64,000 nt of DNA from a bacterium (lineage in GTDB: Bacteria; Electryoneota; RPQS01). This document shows, in pieces, positions 20,858 to 29,524 of the stretch. Both the position numbers and the translations under genes were made by a program. The stretch is from NCBI GenBank assembly GCA_016703065.1, contig JADJCU010000005.1:62001-126000 (forward strand). Direction: 5' to 3'. The notes beneath the pieces were generated by a model. The model was not told where the DNA came from, did not search any database, and worked only from the letters and a program-made list of their open reading frames with translations. Within the stretch, counting starts at the first letter, position 1. Every line of letters starts with the position of its first letter.

Positions 20858-22210
20858 ATGAAAACTGAATTTTCCGCTCGTGGGGCGGTCGCCCCTTGGT
20901 TACTGTTTGTGATTAGTCTGGTTGGCGTTGTTGTCATTGCGTCGCTGCTAACTGATATCTTCGAAAAGAAACAGGAGTCCCGGTACTCCTATATCAAGAC
21001 TCAGGAGATTGCCAAAGGCGAACCTGATCCTGATCAATGGAAAGCGAACTTCCCGCGGGAGTATGCAGCGTATATGAAGACGCTGAAGACATCGGAACTC
21101 GCGAAGGTAAGTCCGTATGCGCGCTATGGCGGCTCGGAGTCAATTTCAAAACTTGAGAAAGACCCCCGGATGAAACGCCTGTTCGCGGGCTACCCCTTCG
21201 GTATTGACTACAACGAGGAGCGCGGTCACATGAACGCCGTTCAGGACATGCTGAATATCAAGCGTCTGGGTGACAAGAAGCCGGGCTCATGCATGACGTG
21301 CAAGAGCCCGCAAGTCCCGCTATTCATCGAGCAGCACGGTGCGGAGAAGTTCTACAATACACCGGTGACGGAACTCGTCGATAAGCACGGCTTCAAGCAT
21401 TCTATTTCCTGTGCGGACTGCCACGACTCCGAAACGATGGAGCTCACCATTCGACGACCCGCGTACATTGAAGCACAGACGCGGCGCGGGATCGACATTA
21501 AGGCGCAAGATCAGAACCTGAAGCGCACCGACGCGTGCGCGCAATGCCACGTGGAGTATTACTGGCTCAAAGAGACAAAGTACGTGACCTTCCCGTGGGA
21601 CAAGGGCCTCTCAGTGGATTCAATCGAAGCCTACTATGACTCAATCGGGTTCTCGGATTGGGTGCACGCTGAAACGGGCGCGAAGATGGTTAAGATGCAG
21701 CACCCCGAGTACGAAATGTGGAGCAGCGGCATTCACTCGCGGAGCGGAGTTGGCTGTGCGGACTGTCACATGCCCTATACGCGTGACGGCTCAATCAAGG
21801 TGACGGACCACTGGATTCGCTCGCCCTACATGAATCTGACGAACGCCTGCCTGACGTGTCATCGCGAAAGCGAAGACGAAATGGCGTCGCGCATTCGCGA
21901 AATTCAGGACCGGACCTGGAATCTCATGGATCGCTCGGAAGTCGCCATCATCGCCGCGATTGACGCGATCAAGGCCGCGATCGAGGCAGGCGCAACGGAC
22001 GAAGAGTTGGCCGACTGCCGCAATCTGCACCGCAAGGCACATTTACGTTGGGACTTCGTGTCGGCTGAAAACTCGATGGGCTTCCACAGCCCGCAGGAAG
22101 CGACGCGCATGTTGGGTGATGCGATTGACTTTGCGCGGCAGGCCGAACTGTCCGCGACGAAACTTCTTGCGCAACACGGTAAGCTCGAAGTCGCCGCTCT
22201 GACGAAGTAG
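20858..22210 (+). CDS. nrfA: Cytochrome c nitrite reductase, catalytic pentahaem subunit
   Basis: Six-electron reduction of nitrite to ammonium in the periplasm. 450 residues with an N-terminal membrane anchor (PWLLFVISLVGVVVIASLL). The catalytic haem motif is the special CMTCK; four ordinary CxxCH motifs follow (CADCH, CAQCH, CADCH, CLTCH), giving the five haems of NrfA. SGIHSRSGVGCADCHMPY is the conserved core. AAAGGAG lies about 10 nt before the ATG. It is the first gene of a two-gene unit with nrfH immediately downstream, the reverse of the common nrfH-nrfA order. The uncleaved-looking anchor suggests a membrane-bound complex. Confidence 0.95.
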   Translation: MKTEFSARGAVAPWLLFVISLVGVVVIASLLTDIFEKKQESRYSYIKTQEIAKGEPDPDQWKANFPREYAAYMKTLKTSELAKVSPYARYGGSESISKLEKDPRMKRLFAGYPFGIDYNEERGHMNAVQDMLNIKRLGDKKPGSCMTCKSPQVPLFIEQHGAEKFYNTPVTELVDKHGFKHSISCADCHDSETMELTIRRPAYIEAQTRRGIDIKAQDQNLKRTDACAQCHVEYYWLKETKYVTFPWDKGLSVDSIEAYYDSIGFSDWVHAETGAKMVKMQHPEYEMWSSGIHSRSGVGCADCHMPYTRDGSIKVTDHWIRSPYMNLTNACLTCHRESEDEMASRIREIQDRTWNLMDRSEVAIIAAIDAIKAAIEAGATDEELADCRNLHRKAHLRWDFVSAENSMGFHSPQEATRMLGDAIDFARQAELSATKLLAQHGKLEVAALTK

Positions 22211-22225
22211 ATGGAGGGCTACTCC

Positions 22226-22684
22226 ATGAAGAAACCTTCATTTCTACTTACGTTGACCGCGATCCTGGCCGGCGCATTTGTTGCGCTGGGCGCGTACACC
22301 TTCTATTACAGCAGGGCGTACTCGTATCTGCAAGACGATCCGAAGGCCTGCATGAACTGCCACGTGATGAAAGACGCTTACGACGGCTGGCGCGTGTCGA
22401 GTCACCGCAATGTCACGTGCAACGAATGCCATACGCCGAACGAGTTTGTCGGCAAGTACGCGACAAAGATGGAGCACGGAGTGCGGCACTCGTATGTGTT
22501 TACATTTGGCGATCCGCAGCTAATGCGATTGAAAGAATCCGGTGAAGACATCGTGACGAACAATTGCGTCGCATGTCATCAGACGCTGGTGAATGCGACG
22601 CTGCCGGACCATCAGAACGAACGGCGGTGCATCCAATGTCACGCAGGCGTGGCGCACGGCCGAATGGCCAATCGCAGGCGATAA
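22226..22684 (+). CDS. nrfH: NrfH/NapC-family tetrahaem quinol dehydrogenase
   Basis: 152 residues from ATG 22226, preferred over ATG 22211 because GGAGGG lies 8 nt upstream of the second. One membrane helix (FLLTLTAILAGAFVALGAYTF) is followed by four CxxCH haem sites: CMNCH, CNECH, CVACH and CIQCH. The protein takes electrons from menaquinol and passes them to NrfA. The first motif CMNCHVMKDAYDGW is typical of NrfH. Ends just before a strong terminator. Confidence 0.93.
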   Translation: MKKPSFLLTLTAILAGAFVALGAYTFYYSRAYSYLQDDPKACMNCHVMKDAYDGWRVSSHRNVTCNECHTPNEFVGKYATKMEHGVRHSYVFTFGDPQLMRLKESGEDIVTNNCVACHQTLVNATLPDHQNERRCIQCHAGVAHGRMANRRR

Positions 22685-22701
22685 ATACTCTGCAAGGGAC
22701 G

Positions 22702-22740
22702 GCAAACAAGACAGCCCGCTCAGTTGAGCGGGCTGTTTGC
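22702..22740. terminator. Bidirectional terminator, copy 1 of a repeated hairpin
   Basis: Stem AGCCCGCTCA/TGAGCGGGCT flanked by GCAAACA and TGTTTGC, between convergent nrfH and a barrel gene. Thirty bases (22711-22740) are identical to 52316-52345. Confidence 0.8.
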
Positions 22741-22762
22741 ATTATTGGGTGTCGAGAAGGAA

Positions 22763-23698
22763 CTACTTCTTCTCAGCTTCCTTGTCGAAATTTGCCCAAT
22801 TGTAGACAAGACCGACGCTCAGGGCCTGCTTGAGGCGGCCGCCGAGGTCGATTTCTTTGTCATACAACAACTGCCAGGCAAGACCAACGTTGATGATCGA
22901 CGAGACCTTCATGCGCAGAATGTTGTCCCAATTTGCATCGGCGGTCTTCCAAAAGTCGTTCTCGGCCTCATCGGACTTGGAATTGAAGAGCGCCTGAAAA
23001 ACCGTGAGCTTGGAATCGAAAGTGTATTTACTCGCGGCTGAGCCGAGCTTGAGGTCGGTCACCCATTCAACGCCGCCATCCAATGTGCTGGTTGAGACTT
23101 CGCCGATTTCGCCGCCGATCGAATCCTCTTTAGTCTCCCAATACTCGCGCAATCCGACACCGAGGCGCGATGTAAGCAGAGCCTGGTCCTTCTTCTCGAA
23201 TATTGTGCGGGCAAGACCCGACGATTCCGTCAACGTCAGTGGATTCAGATAGCGCGGCTTGTCTTGATTGCGGGCATCCCAGAATTGTGATTCGAGCGTA
23301 ACCGCAAAATAGGGATCGGCAAACCAGCCCTTGGTGAGTTTCAGCAGTCCGTCGAAGCGAATCTTGTCTTCCGACTTGCGGGGGGATTCCCAGTACTTAT
23401 CGTCGACACTGTCGGTATTCTGAATATGCGTCTGTCCAAACGAGAGTTTCCAATCATACTGGTTGTACCAGTTACGCGATAGCTGACGTCTGGTTGTGCT
23501 GTTGTAAAAGGCAACCCAATTGATCGATCCGGCTTCCCCTCCGGTCCAGTTATCCGAATACGACGTCTGCGTCGTGAGAATGCCTGTTGAGACGTCTACC
23601 TTCCACGGCGTCGGCTCGGGCTGTTCACCCGCGATTACCCATGACAGAGAAAAACAAAACGCGAGAATAGAAAGCGAGATACGGTTCAGAGTGTTCAT
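22763..23698 (-). CDS. DUF3078-like outer-membrane beta-barrel protein
   Basis: 311 residues with a signal peptide ending SWVIAGEQ. The mature start WKVDVSTGILTTQTSYSDNW and the motif TGGEAGSINWVAFYNS match DUF3078-type FCB barrel proteins, followed by many amphipathic strands rich in Trp and Tyr at their ends (YDWKLSFGQTH, YFAVTLESQFW, SVGLVYNW). No enzymatic motif. Gene lies between the nrf terminator and mscL, on its own or with mscL (9 nt apart). Confidence 0.65.
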   Translation of the reverse strand: MNTLNRISLSILAFCFSLSWVIAGEQPEPTPWKVDVSTGILTTQTSYSDNWTGGEAGSINWVAFYNSTTRRQLSRNWYNQYDWKLSFGQTHIQNTDSVDDKYWESPRKSEDKIRFDGLLKLTKGWFADPYFAVTLESQFWDARNQDKPRYLNPLTLTESSGLARTIFEKKDQALLTSRLGVGLREYWETKEDSIGGEIGEVSTSTLDGGVEWVTDLKLGSAASKYTFDSKLTVFQALFNSKSDEAENDFWKTADANWDNILRMKVSSIINVGLAWQLLYDKEIDLGGRLKQALSVGLVYNWANFDKEAEKK

Positions 23699-23707
23699 CG
23701 TTAGAGC

Positions 23708-24136
23708 TTATTTCTTTTTCAACAGATCACGAATCTCTTCGAGCAGAACTTCGGACTTCGGCGGCGCAGGCGGAGCGGCTGGCGCGGCTTCTTCTTTGCG
23801 GCGGGCGGCATTGGCAGCCTTGACGACCATGAAGATCGCGAATGCTGTAATCAGAAATGTGATGATTGAATTGAACCACTCGCCCCATGCCATCACGATA
23901 GCGCCGGCACCCTTGGCGGCAGCCAAAGAAGCATACGGTCCGGCGGTCGCGCCATCTTTCAGGACCAGAAAAATATTTGAGAAATCCACATTGCCGAGCA
24001 GGAGACCGAGGGGCGGCATCAGAATACCGTCCACGAGCTTCCCAACGATTGGGCCAAATGCGGCACCCATGATGATACCGACGGCCATGTCGAGCACGTT
24101 ACCGCGCATGACAAACTCTTTGAATTCCTTAATCAT
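23708..24136 (-). CDS. mscL: Large-conductance mechanosensitive channel MscL
   Basis: 142 residues. The first helix and pore helix FKEFVMRGNVLDMAVGIIMGAAFG and the second helix WFNSIITFLITAFAIFMVVKA are diagnostic; VDGILMPPLG is the conserved loop. The C-terminal tail (PPKSEVLLEEIRDLLKKK) is the bundle helix. It opens as an emergency valve on osmotic downshock. GGAGT lies 4 nt before the ATG. Confidence 0.95.
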   Translation of the reverse strand: MIKEFKEFVMRGNVLDMAVGIIMGAAFGPIVGKLVDGILMPPLGLLLGNVDFSNIFLVLKDGATAGPYASLAAAKGAGAIVMAWGEWFNSIITFLITAFAIFMVVKAANAARRKEEAAPAAPPAPPKSEVLLEEIRDLLKKK

Positions 24137-24256
24137 ACGTTACTCCATGTGGGTTTAGGGAAAGCATATCGAATATAGACTTTTCTGTAGTCTAAGTCAA
24201 TTCCGACCGAATGCTCCGAAATGCTCTCATGGGGCCTATTGCATCGAATCGACCAC

Positions 24257-24285
24257 AAAAAAGCCCACCGAATCTGTGGGCTTTG
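24257..24285 (-). terminator. Terminator of the zinc-ribbon protein gene
   Basis: Stem GCCCAC/GTGGGC with a T6 tract on the minus strand, just downstream of the gene ending at 24293. Confidence 0.75.
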
Positions 24286-24292
24286 CTGTCTA

Positions 24293-25183
24293 TTAGTAGT
24301 CGTCATCTCCGCCGCTGTCGTCCGAGCCTCCGTAGCCGGAATAGTCTTCATCCTTCTTGCGCTGAGCCACGCGCTTTTTTAGGCAATTGAAACAGACCTT
24401 TTCGATCGACAACCATCCATAGGGTTGCCGACAGTCAACACACACTTGCATGCGGGGCGCCAGACGCTTGGGTCTCGGCGGGAGCGGCACTGCGGCCGAA
24501 GGTGCGGGCGGCGGACCGGGCAAGTCCGGATCAAGAATGATCGTGCTTGAAAACGGATCAAGGTCATCAAGCACTTCCGGGTCTTCCGCGTCACCTATTT
24601 CATCCATATCTTCGACTAAGAACTCTTCCGTGGCACTCCGCCGGCGGGCCTTTGGCGCCTTCTTTTCGACCTTTGGCTTTGACTTCCGTGGCTTTGCAGG
24701 TCCCTCATCATCATCGCCATCAAGGTCTTCGTCATCCTCATCTCTGTCAAGGTTGTCCGGGTCGAACATCACTTCGTCTTCGTCGAAAAGTATCTCGTCG
24801 TCGTCATCGACTTCCTTGATGTTCGGTTCGATGAGCTGCACAACAGGTTCCGGCTCGCGAATCGGCGGCTCCGCAGCTTTATGTAACCGCTTTTTAGGCT
24901 TCTCTTTTTCTTCCGCCGGGATCACCGCGTGATCAACAACCGTCGATTTTGCCTTTGACGAGGTCGGCGCAGCCGCGCCGGACGCAGCCTTGGCGGCGCG
25001 TTTCACCTCGGGTTTCCCGGGCGTCGGCAAGACCGCTTTCTGCCCGGGCTTCTTCGTCGCTACCTTCGTCGGTTTGGCAACCTTTGGGGTAGGGCCACTT
25101 TTTTGCGACGACTTGGCAGGCGACGAAGCCGATTTCTTGCTCTTGCCAGATGGAGACGGGGGGGTCTTTGCCCGTGGAGCCAT
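24293..25183 (-). CDS. Histone-H1-like basic / acidic / zinc-ribbon protein, unknown
   Basis: 296 residues in three zones. Residues 1-85 are Lys/Ala/Pro/Ser-rich like bacterial histone H1-like tails (TPKVAKPTKVATKKPGQKAV). Residues about 120-170 are strongly acidic (EVDDDDEILFDEDEVMFD). Near the C-terminus CVDCRQPYGWLSIEKVCFNC is a two-knuckle zinc ribbon, followed by a Gly/Asp/Ser tail. There is no signal peptide. GAGGTG precedes the ATG. Such a charge layout suggests nucleic acid or chromatin/RNA-polymerase contacts, but I recognise no named family; function unknown. Confidence 0.6.
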   Translation of the reverse strand: MAPRAKTPPSPSGKSKKSASSPAKSSQKSGPTPKVAKPTKVATKKPGQKAVLPTPGKPEVKRAAKAASGAAAPTSSKAKSTVVDHAVIPAEEKEKPKKRLHKAAEPPIREPEPVVQLIEPNIKEVDDDDEILFDEDEVMFDPDNLDRDEDDEDLDGDDDEGPAKPRKSKPKVEKKAPKARRRSATEEFLVEDMDEIGDAEDPEVLDDLDPFSSTIILDPDLPGPPPAPSAAVPLPPRPKRLAPRMQVCVDCRQPYGWLSIEKVCFNCLKKRVAQRKKDEDYSGYGGSDDSGGDDDY

Positions 25184-25425
25184 ACTGGTTCACCTCATTT
25201 GCTGTAGGGAGAAGACGATACAAGGCGCGGGACATTGCGGAAACCAGACCAACAGGAAAGTGGTTCCCGGTAGTCGGCAAGGACAATGACCTCTCTGTGC
25301 GCGAAGCGAAGCAATATAAGCGACCTGTAACCATGGTGTCAAGCGCTTGTCGCAAATTTCAGACAGCCCCTATGGCGGCAATAATCTCATATAATATTGT
25401 AAATTATTGACTTAGTTTGGTTTTG

Positions 25426-27159
25426 ATGGAATTCTGCTGTAGTATGGGGAGGCCTAACGACGAGTTACTGCCTTCTCCAAGGATGGCACCCAAGTTGCAC
25501 TGCAAATCTGGCACTCAACTCACTTCCGATCCCATGACACTTCGCCACGACTCCGGCCCGACTACTTCGCTCTCCTATGCGGGCAGCAGCGACCGGCGCT
25601 CTGTGGGCCGCGTACTCCTGCTCAGCGCCCGCGGCGGGTACGACAGAAGTGCGGTCGAGCGGTTACGGCTTCTCGGTATCGATGTGCACATTACGACCAG
25701 CAGCCTGGCCGCGTTAGGTCTGATCGTCGACGTTGACCCTGAGATTCTCTGGATCGACAGCACGGACGACGAGTTAACCGTAGGCGAAATCTTGGACGCG
25801 ATCAAGACACCGCGGCAGGTTCGTCCGATTTCGGTGGTCGTCTCGCTTGACGTCAGTTGCACCGAACCGGAGCTCGAGCTCGCCGATGGCGACGAAGTGC
25901 TCGACCTCGGCGCCAGCGCGGCGAATCCGTCGCAGCTTCAGCATTTGATCAAAGTCACCCGGTTGGAACGATTGGTGATTCGCCGGGAGAATGAGATTCT
26001 TGATTCGCTACCTAACGCGCTGTTGGTTGTCGACCGGCAAATGACGCTTTGGAAGGTCAATCGGCAGGTCAGTGAGCTCTTAGAAATTACAGATCCGGAC
26101 TTCCGTAGAAAAGCGCTGGGTCGACCACTCGCCGCAGGTCTGACGGCAGCAGGTCTGGCGCTGGACGGTGACTCGCCGTTGCCGCGTCTGTTGCGCGAGC
26201 TGGAGCGGTGCGTGAAATCAAATGGCACGAGGTTTCGCGTCAAAGAGACCATCGGCGATGCAGAGAAGCTCCTATCAGGCATTATCACTCCGCTCGAGCA
26301 CAGCCCGGAGCTGGTCTTGATCGACCTGCGGGACATCAGTGCGGATGAGCGGGCCGTGCTGGTTGAAGCTCGCCGCGAGCGGCTGGCGACAATCGGTAAC
26401 CTGTCGGTTGGTGTGGCTCACGAGATTCAAAACCCGAACACATTCAGCCGCGTCAATGCAGCGAATTTGAAAATGATGTTTGAGGCTGTGAAGCCGGTGC
26501 TCGCCCATGCGGCGATCGCGTCCGGGGGGACGCTCGGGAACATGTCTGCCGAGACCTTCGTCGCCAAAGCTCAGGAAGCGATTGCTGCGGTCGATATGGC
26601 CAGCCGTCGCATCGATGCGGTGCTGACAACTTTGAAATCATTCGGGCGGCAGGATGACGGCAAACTCGAGTCCGTCGCAATCAAGCCGGTCGTGGACGAA
26701 TCAGTCATGCTGGTACGCCATGAAGCGCGCGGCAAAGCGGAGATTCATGTGGTGCTTCCGGACAGTCTGCCACCAGTGATTGCTTCGGCCACGGGACTCT
26801 CGCAGGTCTTGGTGAATTTGCTGCAAAACTCGATTCACGCGCTCGAACAGAAGTTCGAAACGGGCTCCATGGGGAGCGCCCCGGCGATTCATGTGGTATG
26901 CGAAGCTGTCAACGAGGACGAAGTAATTCTGTCGGTCAGCGACAATGGCCCCGGTATTCCAGAGAATTTGCTGGACAAAATCTTCAGGCCCTATTTCACA
27001 ACCAAACCGCAAGGCCAGGGCACGGGGTTGGGGCTGTCGATTTCAACGGACATGATGCACCGGTTTGGCGGAGACTTGACTCTGCGCAGCCGGCCCGGTG
27101 AAGGGGTTACATTTTATCTCAAGCTCAGGCGGCAAACGGAGTCGCCGGTCAACGAATAA
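25426..27159 (+). CDS. Sensor histidine kinase (cytoplasmic, receiver-like N-terminus, PAS)
   Basis: About 577 residues; start uncertain (ATG 25426, 25483 or 25534 possible). TATAAT at 25390-25395 has no clear -35. The N-terminal 150 residues look like a degenerate receiver fold (RVLLLSARGGYDRSAVERLR) without the phosphoacceptor pocket. A PAS-like region (ILDSLPNALLVVDRQMTLWK) follows. Then the kinase boxes: H-box GVAHEIQNPN, N-box NLLQNSIHAL, G1 DNGPGIP, F FRPYFTTK and G2 GQGTGLGLSIS. No membrane segments, so the signal is intracellular. Nine nt separate it from the response regulator. Confidence 0.88.
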   Translation: MEFCCSMGRPNDELLPSPRMAPKLHCKSGTQLTSDPMTLRHDSGPTTSLSYAGSSDRRSVGRVLLLSARGGYDRSAVERLRLLGIDVHITTSSLAALGLIVDVDPEILWIDSTDDELTVGEILDAIKTPRQVRPISVVVSLDVSCTEPELELADGDEVLDLGASAANPSQLQHLIKVTRLERLVIRRENEILDSLPNALLVVDRQMTLWKVNRQVSELLEITDPDFRRKALGRPLAAGLTAAGLALDGDSPLPRLLRELERCVKSNGTRFRVKETIGDAEKLLSGIITPLEHSPELVLIDLRDISADERAVLVEARRERLATIGNLSVGVAHEIQNPNTFSRVNAANLKMMFEAVKPVLAHAAIASGGTLGNMSAETFVAKAQEAIAAVDMASRRIDAVLTTLKSFGRQDDGKLESVAIKPVVDESVMLVRHEARGKAEIHVVLPDSLPPVIASATGLSQVLVNLLQNSIHALEQKFETGSMGSAPAIHVVCEAVNEDEVILSVSDNGPGIPENLLDKIFRPYFTTKPQGQGTGLGLSISTDMMHRFGGDLTLRSRPGEGVTFYLKLRRQTESPVNE

Positions 27160-27168
27160 GGAGCAGGA

Positions 27169-27603
27169 ATGGCGTACAAAGTGATGATCGTAGACGATGA
27201 AGAACTGATTCTCTCGTCTCTGGAGACCTTTCTCACGCTGCGCGGTTACGAGGTACACACCTCAAGCAATCCGGTCGAAGCGCTCGAACGTATCGAGTTC
27301 GAGAAGTTCCATGTCGTGCTGATGGATATCAATATGCCGCAGATGACGGGCCTCGAACTGTTGAAGCGCGTCAAGACTGCGCGGCCGACCGTGCAGGTCA
27401 TCATGATGACGGCTTACACGACGATTCAGAAGTGTATCGAGTGCGTCGAACGCGGCGCCAGCGACTATCTACTGAAGCCGTTTGACAATATGGATGATCT
27501 GGCCACTTTGATCGATGAAACCTGCCGTCGCGTAGCCCGCTGGGAGACCATTGCCAAAGAGAGCCTGAAGAATCCGCGCGATGTAACGGCGCACCAACTA
27601 TAA
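27169..27603 (+). CDS. Stand-alone response regulator receiver protein
   Basis: 144 residues: acidic pair DDEE, phosphoacceptor Asp in VVLMDINMPQMTG, switch Thr in VIMMTAYTT and Lys in YLLKPFDNMDD. No DNA-binding output domain; a short helical tail follows. Likely acts by protein contact, or as a phosphorelay partner of the kinase immediately upstream. AAGGAG precedes the ATG. Confidence 0.93.
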   Translation: MAYKVMIVDDEELILSSLETFLTLRGYEVHTSSNPVEALERIEFEKFHVVLMDINMPQMTGLELLKRVKTARPTVQVIMMTAYTTIQKCIECVERGASDYLLKPFDNMDDLATLIDETCRRVARWETIAKESLKNPRDVTAHQL

Positions 27604-27689
27604 TAACTTTATCGCCGAGCGAGGCACAAGCGCGTTAGCGCTGTTCCTCACCGGAATCAGGGCGTCCAAGCGGCATTGCTGTGCCGCAC

Positions 27690-27740
27690 AAAAAAGAAAA
27701 CCGCAAGCACGAGTGTCGTGTTTGCGGCTTTTTGTTTTCT
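27690..27740. terminator. Bidirectional terminator between response regulator and rfbB
   Basis: Hairpin CCGCAAGCACGA / TCGTGTTTGCGG flanked by A6/A4 on the left and T5/T4 on the right, between convergent genes. Confidence 0.8.
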
Positions 27741-27786
27741 TGACTTCTGGCTTCACCCGGCGGCAGCTGTTGCAAGTGCCCCGTAC

Positions 27787-28803
27787 TTATGCCTTTTCCA
27801 GAGGCTTGTAGTGCTTTTCCATCCACGCCTTGTAGTCGGCCTGTTTGAGCTTGATATCACGCCACCACGCTTCATTGGCGACATACCACTTCACCGTCTT
27901 CTCAAGGCCCTGCTGGAAGTTGTGATTCTTTTTCCAACCGAGCTTCTGAATCTTATCGGTATCCACAGCGTAACGGCGGTCGTGTCCGGGACGATCCTGC
28001 ACGTACGTGATCAGGTCGTCGCCTTTGCCCAGGAGCTTCAGAATCGCCTTCGTCACATCGATGTTGAACTCTTCGTTGTGCGAACCGCAGTTGTAGATTT
28101 CGCCGACTTCGCCTTTGTGCAGCACGAGATCGAGTCCGTCGCACTGATCCTCGACAAACAGCCAGTCGCGCACCTGCTTGCCGTCGCCATAGACGGGCAC
28201 GGATTTGTTCTCGATCAAGTTTGTCGTGAACAGCGGCACGAGCTTCTCGGGATATTGATAAGGCCCGAAGTTGTTCGACGAGCGCGTGATCAGCACCGGC
28301 AGCCCGTAGGTCACGAAGTACGAGCGCGCAAGCAGTTCACCTCCGGCCTTGGCTGACGAATAGGGTGACGACGGCGAAAGATTATCGGTCTCTTTGAAGT
28401 AGCCTTCGAGCCGCGAGCCGTAAACTTCGTCGGTCGAAATATGCAGGAAGCGTTCGACTTTGCGGCGGCGCGCCTCTTCGCACAGCACGTAGACGCCCTT
28501 GACATTGGTCATGACGAACAGATCGCCCGCATGAATCGAACGGTCCACATGCGTTTCCGCCGCGAAGTTCACGACGGCGTCACAGCCGTCCATCGCTTCC
28601 GCGACCTTGACCGGATCGCAGATATCGCCCTGCACGAACCGATAGCGGGGATCACTCCCAACATCCTTCAGATTGTCGAGATTCCCCGCGTACGTCAGCG
28701 CGTCAAGGTTGCTAATTTTCAAGTGCGAATACTTCTTGAGCATATACCGCACAAAGTTGGAGCCGATAAACCCGGCCCCTCCAGTTACGAGAAGGTGGTT
28801 CAT
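27787..28803 (-). CDS. rfbB: dTDP-glucose 4,6-dehydratase
   Basis: 338 residues; second step of dTDP-L-rhamnose synthesis. N-terminal NAD site VTGGAGFIGSNFVRY, the catalytic STDEVYGS and SPYSSAKAGGE (Tyr-x3-Lys), and RSSNNFGPYQYPEKLVPLFT are conserved. The C-terminal YAVDTDKIQKLGW fits the family. The other three rhamnose genes are within 8 kb on the same strand. Confidence 0.95.
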   Translation of the reverse strand: MNHLLVTGGAGFIGSNFVRYMLKKYSHLKISNLDALTYAGNLDNLKDVGSDPRYRFVQGDICDPVKVAEAMDGCDAVVNFAAETHVDRSIHAGDLFVMTNVKGVYVLCEEARRRKVERFLHISTDEVYGSRLEGYFKETDNLSPSSPYSSAKAGGELLARSYFVTYGLPVLITRSSNNFGPYQYPEKLVPLFTTNLIENKSVPVYGDGKQVRDWLFVEDQCDGLDLVLHKGEVGEIYNCGSHNEEFNIDVTKAILKLLGKGDDLITYVQDRPGHDRRYAVDTDKIQKLGWKKNHNFQQGLEKTVKWYVANEAWWRDIKLKQADYKAWMEKHYKPLEKA

Positions 28804-28815
28804 GAATTGTCTATA

Positions 28816-29511
28816 TTATTCGATCTTGTCACTCTTTTGAAGATTATGACGCGCGCAAAGGAGTTGGACATTCTCGGCAAGCAATGATGTCCCGCCCTTT
28901 GAAAATGGCAGGTTATGGTCGAAATGCAGATTGTCTTTGCTGCCGCAGAGAACACAGCAACCTTTGTCGCGTTTGTACACTTCAGCTTTCACTAATGCAG
29001 GAATCAACCGGGAGTGCGAAAGCTCATTTGCAGTAAGGTCGTGCAAGTCCAAGTCGTCGACAAGTTCAAGACGAAATTTGTAAACGTTGCGCTTTCCGTC
29101 ATGCTCCAGCCAGGAATCAACAAGTTTGAAACTCCCATTGAACACCCACACTCCGTCAAACACCTTCTGATAAACGCGCACGATTTCCGCCGCGGAGCTG
29201 CCGTTCATAAATGTCTGTGCAGCTCGATTGAAGTGCCCGTTCTGCGTTGGTTTCCCGCTAGGCAGGGCGCTAGGCTGATCAAACTCCTTTGGATCGGCAT
29301 CAACCATGTTCCTGGCCGCATCGTGTCCTTCGTAGACAAGTACGCGACCTCCGTCTTCAATCTGATCTTTATATGGCGCGTTCTTTCGCACGCTCATGAG
29401 GAAAATACTTGTTCGCCCGTTTGGTCGAAAGTGCATTCCGGCCTGCAGCATCCTCCCATACTCATTCTGGCACATTTCGTGATGTGACAGAATCGTGTTG
29501 CGAGAAATCAT
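28816..29511 (-). CDS. HNH endonuclease with SRA/YDG-like N-terminal domain
   Basis: 231 residues from ATG 29511; earlier in-frame starts overlap the methyltransferase and read as non-protein. Residues about 30-150 (SIFLMSVRKNAPYKDQIED, LVYEGHDAARN, RVYQKVFDGVWVFNGSF) resemble the SRA/YDG fold that reads modified cytosine. The C-terminal HNH domain is canonical: CVLCGSKDNLHFDHNLPFSK, then LLCARHNLQKSDK. This architecture fits a modification-dependent (type IV) restriction enzyme, though no specificity can be read. It sits between rfbB and a methyltransferase inside the rhamnose cluster, with no obvious link to sugar metabolism. SRA assignment is by pattern; HNH is certain. Confidence 0.75.
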   Translation of the reverse strand: MISRNTILSHHEMCQNEYGRMLQAGMHFRPNGRTSIFLMSVRKNAPYKDQIEDGGRVLVYEGHDAARNMVDADPKEFDQPSALPSGKPTQNGHFNRAAQTFMNGSSAAEIVRVYQKVFDGVWVFNGSFKLVDSWLEHDGKRNVYKFRLELVDDLDLHDLTANELSHSRLIPALVKAEVYKRDKGCCVLCGSKDNLHFDHNLPFSKGGTSLLAENVQLLCARHNLQKSDKIE

Positions 29512-29524
29512 ACAGCCTGCAACC

